From Manis javanica (taxonomy: Eukaryota; Chordata; Mammalia; Pholidota; Manidae): 64,000 nucleotides of DNA. The notes below the pieces were generated by a model that saw only the letters and a program-made list of their open reading frames with translations, was not told the DNA's origin and did no database searches. The DNA is taken from contig NC_133164.1 of NCBI RefSeq assembly GCF_040802235.1, positions 117,074,302 to 117,138,301 of the forward strand. The letters are read 5' to 3'. A program made the position numbers and the translations under genes. Of this stretch, positions 13,107 to 24,615 are shown one piece after another; positions within the stretch are counted from its first letter, which is position 1; the number at the start of each line of letters is the position of its first letter.

Positions 13107-13136
13107 ATGTAATGTATTTATGCTAATACATTACAT
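13107..13136. repeat. Perfect 12-bp inverted repeat
   Basis: Arms atgtaatgtatt (13107-13118) and aatacattacat (13125-13136) are exact reverse complements around a 6-base loop, tatgct. The stem is short and AT-rich, so it is too small for a microRNA precursor by itself. Confidence 0.85.
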
Positions 13137-13189
13137 CCAAATTATTAGACCTTAGATTTAAATGTATGACATTTGTATCACTAAGTACC

Positions 13190-13300
13190 ACATCCCTGTT
13201 GGTTAACATCTCTGGGTATGTGTTCCCTCATCTATAAGATAGCCACAACTATTAGTTCGTTGTGAGAATTATGTTAACTACACACATTATTTCTAGTTCA
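13190..13300 (+). repeat. MIR SINE fragment, plus strand
   Basis: The run ggttaacatctctgggtatg, then ccctcatctataagatagcc, then gttcgttgtgagaattatg follows the sense MIR core (ttaacctctctg, cctcatctgtaaaatgg, gttgtgaggatta). The tRNA-like head is missing. Confidence 0.65.
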
Positions 13301-14085
13301 CAATTTCCTCTTACACTTATATAATCTTTAAAATACATTTAATCAGAGTAGGTATTTTCTGGGTGATTGTCAAGAAATTAGTTATTTAACTGAGTTGGGA
13401 CTCATGTTAGAGAGCTGTGACCCATTAGGGCTGAAAGATAAATTGTTGAGTTTAAAACAATCCTTAGAGAATGAAACTAGATATGTCCATGTAGAACACT
13501 AAAACATTGCTCTTGATTACTGGGTAGAAAGTGAAATTGGTAGGCAGCAAGAGTACAGAGCTGCATAAAATAAAACAAAAATGTTTGAAAAGAAGGTAGA
13601 TATTGAAAACTGAAGTTATTCATCCATTTATTCTTCAGTAATGCTCACCATCCCCTCCTGGAACACAGCAACTCAGTGGACCTTAATAATGTACTGTCCA
13701 TGCCTTGTTGGTCTCAGGGCATAAAAGTCAAACAAGTACACTTTTGGTCTAATGTTTATGATTACATTTCTTAAGTACTTCATGTAACTCTGCATACTAT
13801 AGAAAATAAAATGGACTTCTGTACTATTGAATTATTATTCTATACTAATAGTAAAATAGAAGACTGTATTTAATAGGTCATCTTTTTTAATTTACAAAAT
13901 TATATATATGAACCATTTTTCATTAAATTGTTTCAAGCAATGTTTAGTCACCTACACACAGTAAATGCAGTTCATTCTTTTTTGCAGAGATACATGCATC
14001 TTCTATTTCATGCCCCTGACCGATAAAACTGTTAAGTCCACAGGGGACTTCCCATCTCTGGAAGCTTGGGAAACTCTATCTTTGA
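13301..14085. other. Intergenic, nothing firm
   Basis: Possible weak L2 similarity near 13620-13740, where catccatttattcttcagta resembles the reversed L2 tail, but too poor to annotate. Otherwise blank. Confidence 0.4.
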
Positions 14086-14089
14086 TTTT

Positions 14090-14234
14090 GTTACATTTTT
14101 ATAAACATGTAATTATGTAAACAAATGCTTTTATAATACATTTTGTAAACAAATATGCTGAACTTGGTGATTCAACTTTCTCCCTTACATATATTGGGAC
14201 ACTTTCATGTTAATACATTTTTATTTTTAAAATG

Positions 14235-14275
<41 letters not shown>

Positions 14276-14830
14276 ATATACAATGCTGTGTAACATAATT
14301 AATTTAAACACTCCCACAAAGGTGGACATTAGGTTTGCTTCCATTTTTTGGATGCTGCCAGTTAACATCTTTAACACTCATGTTTGTGCACAAGAGTGTG
14401 CATTCTATAGGATAGACTTGTAGAAGTAGAATTGCTGGTTCCAATGGTATTTATATTTCAATTTTAGCATATACACCTGTATTTCTCTTTAAAAAGTTAT
14501 TCATAGTTCACAATCCCACAAAATCACATCAGTTCTCATTTTACTAATAATGAACATGGTTAATATATTTTAATATTTGCAATTCAGTAGGCAGAAAGTG
14601 ATTTTAATTGATGTTTAATTTGTGCTTTCCTAATTATTAGTGAAGTTAAGCACCTTTTCATCCCTGTTGATTAACTGTATTTCATATTTCATGAAATACT
14701 ATTGAATCTATTCTATTGTGTTTTTGTCTATTGATATTTATCAGTTTTCTGTGTATTTATACATATTCTGAAAATCTTTTTCTGTAGATGTAATGATTTT
14801 TCTCTTTAATAGGAAGAGTTCAACCTGAGA
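14090..14830 (-). mobile_element. L1M LINE-1 3' UTR fragment, minus strand
   Basis: The plus strand follows the antisense L1M 3' region: aaaggtggacattaggtttg (14318-14337), tgtttgtgcacaagagtgtg (14381-14400), ggatagacttgtagaagtag (14411-14430) with attgctggttcca, then gtgaagttaagcaccttttc (14640-14659). A GT microsatellite at 14237-14273 lies inside it. The piece is diverged and non-functional. Confidence 0.8.
14237..14273 (+). repeat. (GT)n microsatellite
   Basis: An uninterrupted TG tract of about 37 bp embedded in the minus-strand L1 remnant. A 63-codon frame starting at 14232 only reads the repeat as alternating Val and Cys. Confidence 0.95.
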
Positions 14831-16218
14831 ATTATGAAAATATTATAATTTTAATTTTCATCCATTTAAACTTCCATATTTAGATATGTGAGTCCCCTTA
14901 AAATGGTATTTCTGGTTGCTGAAGATAGAGAGCAAGTAATTGGCTGGTTGTCTTGCAAAACCTTCTTGGTTTGTTTATTTTGGTTAATTTATTTGGAGAG
15001 AATTGACTGTGCTCTACATGCAGAGACTTCGAGAATCTCCCCATTTGTTCCCAGTGGTTCGCTGCCATGAGGTGGCCGTTTGTGTATCATTACTGCGGCA
15101 TCAGCCAGGGTTTGGGAGGGAACTGCAGTGTTTCAGAGGGGACTGTGGGCTCTAAGCACTCTTTCCTTAGCGATCTGTTCTTTCGGTTGTTGATAGGTGC
15201 ACCTCATTTTATAAACTTTGTTTTTTCTCCAAGTTTTTGTGGATCGAGTTTTTGTTCATCTTTTTGTTTCCCTCCGTGTGAATATTGTGATATTCTGCCC
15301 AATGAGGTGTGTGTGATTGACTTGCTTGAAATCAGCTGTCTCTTCTGCTACTAAAAATGTCTATTTGGATACAGATTTATAAATTTCCTGTATTATTTTT
15401 TTATAGGTAGCTTCATTGTACTTTCAACTGTTTTCTATCCATCTCAATTTTGAATCACACACTATTTAAAAATCACTTTCCATTTACTTTGACACTCCTA
15501 TAAAGACTGCATGCAATTTGTTTTATTTTTCACAAGTAAGTGTAATTTTAGAAAGAAGCGCTTTATCTTTAATGTTATTTTTGTCCATTTTGCACTTCAC
15601 AGATACTTCTTTGCTTCATATTTTTTTGTTTTGAACCGCTGCAAATATATTTCAGCCTACACTTCTCATATTTATATTATGATGGCTTTATTTAGACTAT
15701 TAACAGATGGTATAAGAATCTTATTCCTTAGAGATGAGATTTGAGGACTGCATTAAGTGAACTTTATTGCTAGTTTAGACAATTAGTAGTGAGAGGAAGA
15801 CTAACCGGCATCCATGGGATATCCCGGAAAGCAATTTTCTTTACATTGAAACTTCTTAAGCAGAGACAAATATTTTCACATTTGCTTATTCAACGTCTCT
15901 TCTCTATTCAAGGCGTAGGCTGAGATTTTGTGATCCCATTTCTGCTTCTGTTATTGCAGACTCGGGAAAATGACTAATGCTTTTTAGATTTGCCCCTCAC
16001 AGCAAATGTACTTCTGTGGAATGGCGAGTGTGGGACAGCAGTTGGAAGCTGTGCAGATGAGAATTTTTCTGCCAACAAGTTTTGTCTTTGGTGGAGTTAG
16101 CAAACCCCAGCAGAGCACATCTGTTGCTGGTTTACAGTGTTAATGTGATCACAAATGTGTTTGTTTATCCTGAATCCTTGTCTCCACCTGTCACGCCTAA
16201 AAATAAGTTGGAATGCTC
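14831..16218. other. Intergenic, nothing firm
   Basis: Overlapping short open frames between 14888 and 15744 contain no recognisable domain. The stretch may hold very old L1 sequence in reverse, since ctgctactaaaaatgtctatttgg has that flavour, but I cannot align it reliably. Confidence 0.4.
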
Positions 16219-16219
16219 A

Positions 16220-16259
16220 CCAATCAAGGAAAGTAATGTCCTTGATTGGAATTGACTCA
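16220..16259. promoter_or_regulatory. CCAAT inverted repeat next to AP-1-like site
   Basis: Arms ccaatcaagga (16220-16230) and tccttgattgg (16239-16249) are perfect reverse complements around an 8-base loop, giving CCAAT in both directions. Four bases later lies tgactca (16253-16259), a consensus AP-1 heptamer. The arrangement is what a compact enhancer element could look like, but nothing in the sequence proves activity. Confidence 0.35.
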
Positions 16260-16690
16260 TGTGACATGACTATATTATTTAGGTGCTATTCACTGGTCTA
16301 ATATTTACTGTGTTTATGCTTAGTTTTTCATCCTTGATATAGTTTCTGAAGATTTCTGATCTACATAAAAGTCTTCAAATGAATTCAGCTTTTATTCTTT
16401 AAGATTCACCTTCTCCTCTACCCCTAAATCTTCAAATAGTAGTCATTTGAGTTTATCTGCATTAGTCTCTTTACTTATTTCCACATCACCCTTGGGTATA
16501 GACACACTGTTTCTTGATTAACTCTTTCAATATGATTCTATTTGTAATGTATTTAGGAATGTATATGAATGTGTGTGTGTATTCACATATAAAGCAAGAG
16601 TAGAAATGGGGAAATTGTATTAAAATAAAGGGCAGTATGTCAAGAATGAGATATTGAGTATTTTTCACATAGTCTGTGCACAATAAAGAA
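16260..16690. other. Intergenic, nothing recognised
   Basis: AT-rich. The minus-strand 158-codon frame (16486-16962) is rich in Tyr, Ile and His, runs into an L1 3' end, and has no recognised domain. Confidence 0.45.
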
Positions 16691-16779
16691 AAATGAATAG
16701 TTTGTAAAGCATAGATATATAAGTACACAGAAAAATGGATAGCTGTATTGATAAATAGGCAGAAATGATAGGTAGATAG

Positions 16780-16968
16780 ATGGGGGTTGACTGCAAATAG
16801 GTAGGAAGGATCTTTGTAGGGTGATAGAAATTCTCTAAAACTGATTTTGGTAATATTCTCACAGCTCTGGACATTTACAAAAAGGCTTAGTGTATGCTTA
16901 AAATGGGTGACTTTTATGGTATGCAAATTATTCCTCCATAAATCTGTTTTGAAAAAAATCACTTGAAA
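16780..16968 (+). mobile_element. L1M LINE-1 3' end, plus strand
   Basis: The last part of an L1M 3' UTR in sense orientation: ggggttgactgcaaataggt (16782-16801), a gggtgatagaaattctctaa block (16819-16838), then atgggtgacttttatggtat (16903-16922) and a degraded A-rich tail at 16952-16959. The landmarks match the L1M terminus in order. Sequence just upstream (16735-16785) is TAGA-rich and its origin is unclear. Confidence 0.82.
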
Positions 16969-17024
16969 TCTTGCAATAAATATAAACTTTTTTAAATTAG
17001 TAAATTACTGATTAAACTGATGTT

Positions 17025-17120
17025 ATTGAATATGTGCTTCATATCAAGCACTGTGCTACTAGGTTTAGACTTGAATATGAATAAAAGATTTTATTGACCT
17101 AAAAAAGCTTTCAGTCCACT
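17025..17120 (-). repeat. L2 fragment, minus strand
   Basis: The plus strand reads gaatatgtgcttcatatcaagcactgtgct, then aatatgaataaaaga and ctttcagtccactatgag. This matches the reversed L2 3' region (tgagcacctactatgtgccaggcactgtgct, gatgaa, cagtct). It is a short relic. Confidence 0.6.
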
Positions 17121-17124
17121 ATGA

Positions 17125-18235
17125 GTCTATTGATGACCCTGTCAAAAGTATGCTTCATTTTTATTAGCAATTTGGATTTAAACTAGCACTTCTACTTATC
17201 TCTTTCCATTTCTCTGGTGAAGTTTTCTGTATGTTCATCTATTTTCCACCTTTTCTAATAGTGTCTTTAACATGTTAGTCATGCATAGTTATTTTAAATT
17301 CCCTGGCTGATAATTCCAACATCTGAGTCATATCAGGGTCAGGTCCTATTGATTAGTTTGTCTTTTGACAGTAGATTTTCTTTTTCTTTTGTTTTCCTCC
17401 TTGCTTTTGTGTCCTTCTGAAAATGTTTGATTGAAACGCAGATAGTGTGTGCATTTATTCCTGGAAATGAACATGTCTCTTTTTCTGCTCTGCTTTTAAG
17501 GGAATGAGAGTGGAGATTTGAGTCTGTCTAATCAGGAGTTGAACTGGGTTTGAGTTTTGTTGTTATGACAGTTTCCTGTGACCACCAGCTTTGAATTCTT
17601 CTAGCATTACATTGTTCTTAGGGTGGGGTCTATTTATCACAGGATTTTTCCTACTGTCTCCTTTGCTCTCAGTGTTAACCTATGCCTTTGTGTCTGCAGC
17701 TCAGAGCCAGTTTGTCCCCACGCTCTTGCTCCTCTCCTTGCAGTGAAACATTTTTCCTGGTTTCTCTGTGCTCCCACTGTGGCGGAGTGGGACAGAGAGG
17801 TGCTCTGTCATCATGGTCCAGCCTCAGGCTTAGGAGGCGGGATTTTCTTTAGTGATCTTGATCCTCCGTTAGTGGTTGGGTACCTCTGATGGTGTATGCG
17901 TAATACAGCGTTGGTGTCCTTTCCCTCGTGCAAAGGTAGAGGATTTTTTTCCTATTCTTTTCTTTAGTTCTGGGAGTGATAAAGTGTGTCTCTCTTGCCC
18001 CTGAAAATTAACACTTTTGATCCACATGCAACTAGACAACAAGTGAGATATATAATTTTTCTCACTATGGTGTCTACACTTCTCTTCTTGATTTTTCCCA
18101 TTGAGGGAAGCTCTCTCCAGCCTCTTGTGAGCATGCTGTGCGGGTCCACGGAGAAGTGTATGAATAGGTGCAAACACCATTTTCTGAGGTGTTGCGCTCT
18201 TGTGCTCACTCACACTCAACTTTGGGCAATTTTTT
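17125..18235 (-). mobile_element. L1M fragment (ORF1 5' side/5' UTR), minus strand, probable
   Basis: The block ttaaattccctggctgataattccaacatctgagtcatatcagggtcagg (17293-17342) follows the reversed 5' part of old L1M elements closely. The GC-richer sequence after about 17560 fits the 5' UTR side of such elements in character but not in detail. Paired open frames on both strands at 17869-18240 are shadows without domains. The right border is a guess. Confidence 0.5.
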
Positions 18236-21200
18236 TTTAAGTAGATGAATTCTTCCTAGTTGTTTAAATGGCAGTCCTTCTTCCTCCCACACTTGTTCTC
18301 ATGTGAATCAACACTGATGTCTCCATCTCTTATTAGATGCATCTGTCTTTACTATCAGCCTATTTGGTTGCCCTGTTAGCTCAGCTCTCTGGGAGCACTA
18401 ACAAAAGACAAAATAAAGGATGTTCAGCAGTGCAGATGATGGAGCTGAATTTGGAGTCTCCAAAATTGCATTGCCAACTGTTCTCAGTAGCTTTCAGGAA
18501 TCTGAATGTAAAAACAAAAAAGAATTGGATGATAGTATTCCCCAGTATTAAATCAATGCTATGGTTTTGCAATAATAGTAGTACGAAGACTGTGATGAGA
18601 GAGAATTAAGATTAATATAATGTAGCATCCAGGATAAAAGAAGGCAAGAGAAAGGAGAAGCTGTATAGATACTGGGGAGCAGCTAAGACATATTAAGAGA
18701 TTAGGCCAAAGATAAGGTTAAAAAGCAAATGGACCTGTAGAGAAGGTCCAAGAAAATTCAATGGGAAGAAATCGTGGATACAGAGGAAAGAGTGCCAGTT
18801 GAGATATTTTAGATAAATGGGTTGTGTGTTATTTTACTAACTGTAGTGCTGTTTTGGGAATAATGAGGGTCAAGTTCAGGGAGATGTCTTAAGAATTAAG
18901 GAGTCCAGGTATTTGTAGGGTGAAATAGAAGATGGGTGGCCAACCTAAATAGTGGCATCTCCTAAATATCACAAAACCCGGTGGAGAGCATGATGGTAAG
19001 GCACCAAAAATTTGAAAGCATAACCATGGAGTAAGTGCGATAGTAACAATGCAGAGAGTGACAACCCAAATCAGAAGGTCAAGAGGGTGTTACAGAATTG
19101 GGAATGCTGCATCAACAGAATGTTATCATTTCTCACATGGCTTTTATATACGTAATGCTTGAGGTATTGAATAACCCTGTCAAGGTGGTATAGGAAAAGT
19201 GAAGTTAAAGGGGAAGAATTAGGTTTAGATGGATTTTCTACAGCCTAGGAAAACTGGCCTTTCCTTATGGATAGGTCGCACAGTAACATCAAGCTCTCTG
19301 TACTTTCCTATAACAAAGGGAGGTGGGAAAAAAATTAATGTAAAGGAATAAAAATTGAAAATAAACAATGTTAGCAAACTGAAGACTATTCAGTGAAGAT
19401 GCTAAAGATAAAATGAGAATCAAAAAGAAAGGCATAGAAGAAACTTACAAATTGGCTGAGGCTATGTAATAGGTGAGAAAATAATTCAAAGAGCTATTGA
19501 AGAACTCACATGCATGAAAGAATGCATTTTTCCCATGTAGTTCAATGGAGTAGAACAAAATATGTATAAACTTGAAATTGTGAGAATATATGTTTTAATT
19601 AAATATAAAGAACATTCTTCTAAAAATGAATTGCATAACAATTTAAAGGAATGTCTTAGAATTTGATCATAGTGTATTAATTGAGATTAGAGAGACACTA
19701 TTTAGCATTAACCCATGGAAAGAAAAGAAGAATTTGCATCTGCTGATGTAATTTTTGAATAAAATAAAGTGTTGAAGTCTTCACGACTGTATTACCAATT
19801 AGTAGTCTATTTGTCTTCAACACTGGTGGATAACCCTACATTTTATTAAATGTATTATAATGTGCATGTGCATTAAGGATAGAGCTTTATGTCCTAAGAC
19901 AAATAATCTGTGAGTCAAACAGTTTTACCTGCCACTTTAATATACTGGAAATACTATGGAATTTCTTACAATGCAAATTTAAGATAACTTTTGATCATTG
20001 GAACATTCATCAGAAACAGAACTGACTGTAATTGCTCTCAACTCCAACTCGTTAAGTCATCAGTTCTGACTAATAAGATTTAAAAACATATATTTTGCTT
20101 ATAAGCACTGCACATCATCTTGACCATCATGGAATATTTATGTGATCACAATTTAATCTAACATGTCACTCATAATTTTCTGTAGTATAATCTATTCTCT
20201 TGAATAATGCAACACTTTGAAAACTAAACTACATGATTCAACTAAATACTATGGGTCAGCATACTATTTGCCCTTGACTCTTTTTGGTCCATGAGCAACA
20301 CACTCTGGGCCGGTATAGTTCAGCTCTGACAGTGACTTCTGTATTATGAGTTCAGTATTTTCTATTTAGATTAAAAATGATGCATAAAATTTAGTTTGAA
20401 CAAATTCCCAAATTACACTACGTAAATTTACTGATAATTTATGGAAGCATGAATATGAAAGCTGAGTATCCTAGAGTAATATGATGAATATGTTAAATCT
20501 CCTGTGTAACATAGACATTATTTAGATAAAGGAGAGAAGTCTGGCACACTTGTGTTTTATACATACATGCTTATTAATTTTTACTATCATAAGTTTATCA
20601 TAGTAAATTATCATAATAAATATGTAATAAGCAATGCCTACATCACACTTGGATTTTTTTTCATGTCAGTGCATGATTGGAATTGCTTAACTGGTTACTT
20701 ATTCTAAAAGAGGAGCATCTAAGGCTAATACAATCACACACTATAGCAGGACATGTAAATCAGTAAAACCATTTAAGTCTAAAAAAATCACTAAATACAG
20801 GTCCATTAAGATTTTGGGGGGAAGGGTTGGTGGACTGTTCTTCCGTTTAACATTTTTGTATATGAAAAAAGTATGCAGCTGATTGGTGGAGACTAAGATG
20901 GTTCCCAGAATACAAGTAAGAGCTGAAAAGCCTGTTCAGGCAAAGGTGAAGTGCAAGGTAACACCCTCATTTTTTTTATCAGAGTTCATGCACCTCCCCC
21001 ACTACATACTTACCTGGTGCTAACAAGACCCATCTCCAAACTCCCATCTCCAAGTGGATCTGCTTGAGACAATAACCCGGAGCTGAATCAACTGCTCCAG
21101 GTCCCACCTGGGATGCATCATTTGACTGATTAATTGTTTTCTTAACATAAATTATACTATATAGAGAAAAGTGTGTAAATATAAGTACTGTGTACATAAT

Positions 21201-21847
21201 TTCACACACATTATTAATTAGTATTAAAGCAAGTACTAATGATCCACCAAGCAGGTAAAAACACTGAATGTGTCTAGACTTCTGTTAAAGGCGGATTGAA
21301 GAGAAATCAAACTAAGCGCAACAGTTAGAACAGACCGCTAAACACCCATAACCACGTAACTAAAACTTAAACCATTCTGATTTCCTCAAAATGGTCATTT
21401 CGACCTTAAAACAAAACAAGCTTTGTTCCTGTCAACAAGACCTCACAGCTTCCTAGCCAGTCAGCTACAAACAGATAAGCTCTGGCTGGGCTACTCCCTT
21501 GAAAACAACACAAGTTTCTAGCGACCAGTCTCTAAGCAATGCACTTCCTCATTCACACTTTCAGACTGAGCTAGAGCTGTGGAGAGCCAGCTCTTTATTT
21601 TTAACCACTTTTAGTTATGAGTTTTCCTAATTATGAATAGTTTAGTTTATCCAAGACAACTAAAGCTTTCCAAATTTTCTTTTGACAGAAGCAATCCTAC
21701 CCTAAACTGCTTAAATACATGTTTGCTTGATTTTCCTTTATAAATTTGCTTCACTTTGTCTATAACACTAAACATATAAGTGAACCGTACACTTTTCTTG
21801 ACTCTTCTGTTTATTGTGTGACATGTCTTTTAAGTCCCTCCTACATT
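18236..21847. other. Intergenic, nothing firm
   Basis: A long purine-biased stretch (18590-19620) without recognised repeats, then AT-rich DNA. At 20250-20300, gggtcagcatactatttgccc faintly resembles the start of a hAT element but is not followed by the rest. At 21260-21600 the base composition is more balanced, with several CpGs (gcggattg, taagcgcaac, agaccgc, ccacgtaac), suggesting an unclassified insert. No gene seen. Confidence 0.4.
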
Positions 21848-22370
21848 ATTTTTGATAACAGCTTTGGTGGGATAGAACTCAGGCACCATAAAATTCATCC
21901 TTTTAACATGTAAAATTCAATGGTTGAGTATATTCATAGAATTATGTAACCATCACCACTATTTCATTTGAGCATTTCTGGCAAACCCCTCCCACCCCAA
22001 ATCTTAAAACTTTGCGCCCATTTGCAGTCAACACTCATTCTCCTCTGCCCCCAGTCCTTGGCAGCCATTAAGTTATTTGCTGTCTCTACCTACTTGCGTG
22101 TGCTGGATATTTAAATATAAATGGAATCATACAATATGGGGTCTTTGTGACTGGCGTCATTCTTGGAAAATGATTTCGAGATTTACCCAGGTGGCCGCAT
22201 GTGTCGGGACTCTATTACTTTTTCTTGCTGAGCGATACTCCACTGTGTGGCTGTAACATGTTGTATTTATCTATTCATCAGGGGATGGCCATTGTATTTC
22301 TCCCCATTTTTTGGCTATTTTAAATAATGGCACTATGAACATTCCTGTACGAGTTTCTCAAGGTAGGATG
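21848..22370 (-). mobile_element. L1M LINE-1 3' UTR, minus strand
   Basis: A clear match to the reversed L1M 3' UTR in consensus order: gataacagctttggtgggat (21853-21872), aaaattcatccttttaacat, tatgtaaccatcaccactat (21943-21962), tagcagtcaac-like ttgcagtcaacactcattct, aaatggaatcatacaatatg (22119-22138), then ggatggccattgtatttctc and ctatgaacattcctgtacga (22332-22351). It is a well-diverged copy without coding capacity. Confidence 0.9.
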
Positions 22371-23204
22371 ACATTGGTCTGTAAATACTGATTTCACAGA
22401 AATTTCTAGACATTCACAATTGACTATTAGATATTTTTCCTTTCTTAGGCACTCATTGAACTGGATTTATCTTTTTTTATCTCTGCATTTTCAAATACTT
22501 CTTTTTCCTGGAAACAGGTGTGATGATTTGGTTATTGTTTAATAATGCTCCAACACTCTTCTACTTTCTTAACCAGCAAAATTAGGGATGCCATGCTCTC
22601 TCCTTCTCTCTCAGCTGTCCCCACTCCCAACACAGACCCTAAGCCTTGGTTCACTGTCATTTTGTAGGAAAAGCCAGGTGCTCTCTGTAATTCAGGTGAA
22701 GTGCAGCAGTTTCTACCCAATGACTAACTCTTCGGTGTGAGAGATTCATCTTCTCAGAATAACCCCATCATTTCAGAGGGTCGCCCTAGGGGAGGGGATT
22801 TTTCGTGCTGTATTTAGTGTTTCTCTTGGTGACAGCCACTGTGCTCCATATGTCATATGCAATGTCCAACTGTCTCCGGGAGGAAGCCCTGCCAATATTA
22901 ACTCATTTTAATGTGTTCCTCTATGAATCTCCCTGGTCCCTGTCTTTCTGCAAATGCATAAAATCTTCATGTTTATTTAGCTTACTTTTATTGCCAATAG
23001 GCAACCTGTTTCTGAACAGTTATGAAAATATTCTTCTAGGGAAAACAAAACCAAACAAAACAACAACGGAAAAAGAAACATGGACCCACCTAATTGTTAA
23101 AACGGTTGCAATCTGGTCTCTGAAGAAGGGTTATGTGTTGCACAGACTGAAGTACCTTGTTCTGAAAAATTTTGGTACTTTCCTTAATAAATATAATACT
23201 GAAC
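22371..23204. other. Spacer between two L1 pieces, nothing firm
   Basis: This separates an L1 3' UTR from an upstream L1 coding part in the same orientation, so it could be a later insertion or simply decayed L1. The longest frame of the window (22805-23359, 184 codons) begins here with a hydrophobic N-terminus resembling a signal peptide. It then runs into the ATAT-rich repeat and matches nothing I know, so I do not call it a gene. Confidence 0.4.
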
Positions 23205-23302
23205 TAATACATATATATGTATATATACTTATGTATACACATATATATACATATGTATTTATATACATATACATACTTAAGCATACATATATACATATAT
23301 AT
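23205..23302. repeat. AT-rich simple repeat (TA/CATA)
   Basis: An imperfect alternating purine-pyrimidine tract of tatata, catata and tgtata units. It is extensively self-complementary and could extrude as a cruciform. Confidence 0.85.
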
Positions 23303-24615
23303 TCCCCTAAGCACTGTTATAGCTGCATTCTACATGTTTTCCTTGTAAATCACTTTTAATATAGGCTTGAATTCTGAATGCATCCTGTTCTTGATCCATG
23401 GGTTGCTTAATTCCCCAGTGGGGTTTTTACTATCCCTTTTTTTGTTTCAAATTGAGTTATAGCCTAATTCCGCTGCAGATAGATAAATTACTCCATGATT
23501 TCACTACATGAAAAGGCACTGACTGCTTCAGTGGTCTAATGTAGGATCAGCTTTCATGAACTTCCCATGTGCACATGTAAAACATTGTGTTCTCTGGCTC
23601 TTGAGTTCAGTATGCTGTAAAGACCAAGCCATTCACGCTTTAAATCTTTTACAAATTTACAATTTATTATTGATTTTGTTTTATTCACTAATAAGATAGA
23701 TATGTTAAATCTCTCCGTTATAATTGTGGATATTCTATTTCTGTAATTAGTTCCTTAATTTTTGCCTTATAAATTTTGAGGTTATATTATTAGGTGCATA
23801 CACATTAAGAATATTATATCTTCCTGTTGAATTGAATATTGTATCATAAAAATATTTCTGTGTATGACTAATAATGCTTCTCATACTGTAATGTGGCTGA
23901 TATTTTTAAAGCTACATTACCTTCCTTTCAACTGGTATTTTCTCTTTTTACTTTCAACATTTTTTAAGACAGCCCCACTTTCCTTCTGAGTGTATAGTTG
24001 GGTTTTGGCTCCTACAAGAGTCTGTCAACTTTTGTATTTTAACTAAAAGAATGGATTGTTTACACGTCCAGTGATAGTATTTGCTTATTATCTCTTATCC
24101 ATTCACTCCCATTCTTTTATATTCTTTTCCTTACCTTTCTTACCACTTTAACCATTGATTACTTTATCTACTTTTGCATCTGTTTCTTCATTAGTCATAC
24201 ATTATTTTCTTTAGTGATATAAACATAGATACTATAATGTACATCATCTATTAATTTAAAACTCTTTAATACGTTGTATCTCCAAGCAAATTTATGGATC
24301 TGTGCTTCTCAGGAAAGTATTACCACTGCACTCTGCCCCGGTCTTGATTTTTTGTCATCTATTTTACGTACATTTAAGACCTCACAAAATATTAATTATG
24401 ACTATTTTATTAAGTTAAAATAGTCACAAATTTTTTAAATGCTTCTTTATTACCTTTTATTTCTCTCTGCATTTCTGAGTTTCCATATTGAGTAGTCCCC
24501 CTTCTTTACTAATAGTACCCTTTAGTAATTTATTTTTTTCTTCTTTGTTGCAATTCTGCTGGTGACATATTCTCTCGGGTATTTGCTTCTGAAAATGCAC
24601 TTATTTCACTGAGAG
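23303..24615 (-). mobile_element. L1M LINE-1 ORF2 endonuclease to ORF1 end, minus strand
   Basis: A fossil LINE-1 read on the minus strand. At about 23700-23830 the reverse complement encodes a decayed copy of the ORF2 endonuclease motif, readable as ILNVYAPN followed by a KFIRQKL-like stretch, interrupted by frameshifts and stops. Further right are the reversed ORF2 N-terminus (tatagttgggttttggctcc, 23994-24013) and the ORF1 C-terminal region (ttgcaattctgctggtgaca, 24548-24567). It breaks off at about 24615 and resumes after an insert. It is inactive. Confidence 0.85.

Noticed and set aside
16486..16962. 158-codon minus-strand frame
   Set aside because: It is antisense to an L1 3' end and AT-rich DNA, with Tyr/Ile/His-biased composition and no domain.
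20250..20350. Start of a hAT element (gggtcagcatactatttgccc)
   Set aside because: The following sequence does not continue the consensus, so similarity may be fortuitous.
22805..23359. Longest open frame (184 codons) with a signal-peptide-like start
   Set aside because: The C-terminal part reads an AT-rich simple repeat and then L1. No domain, no codon signal, no splice or promoter context. Best explained as chance.
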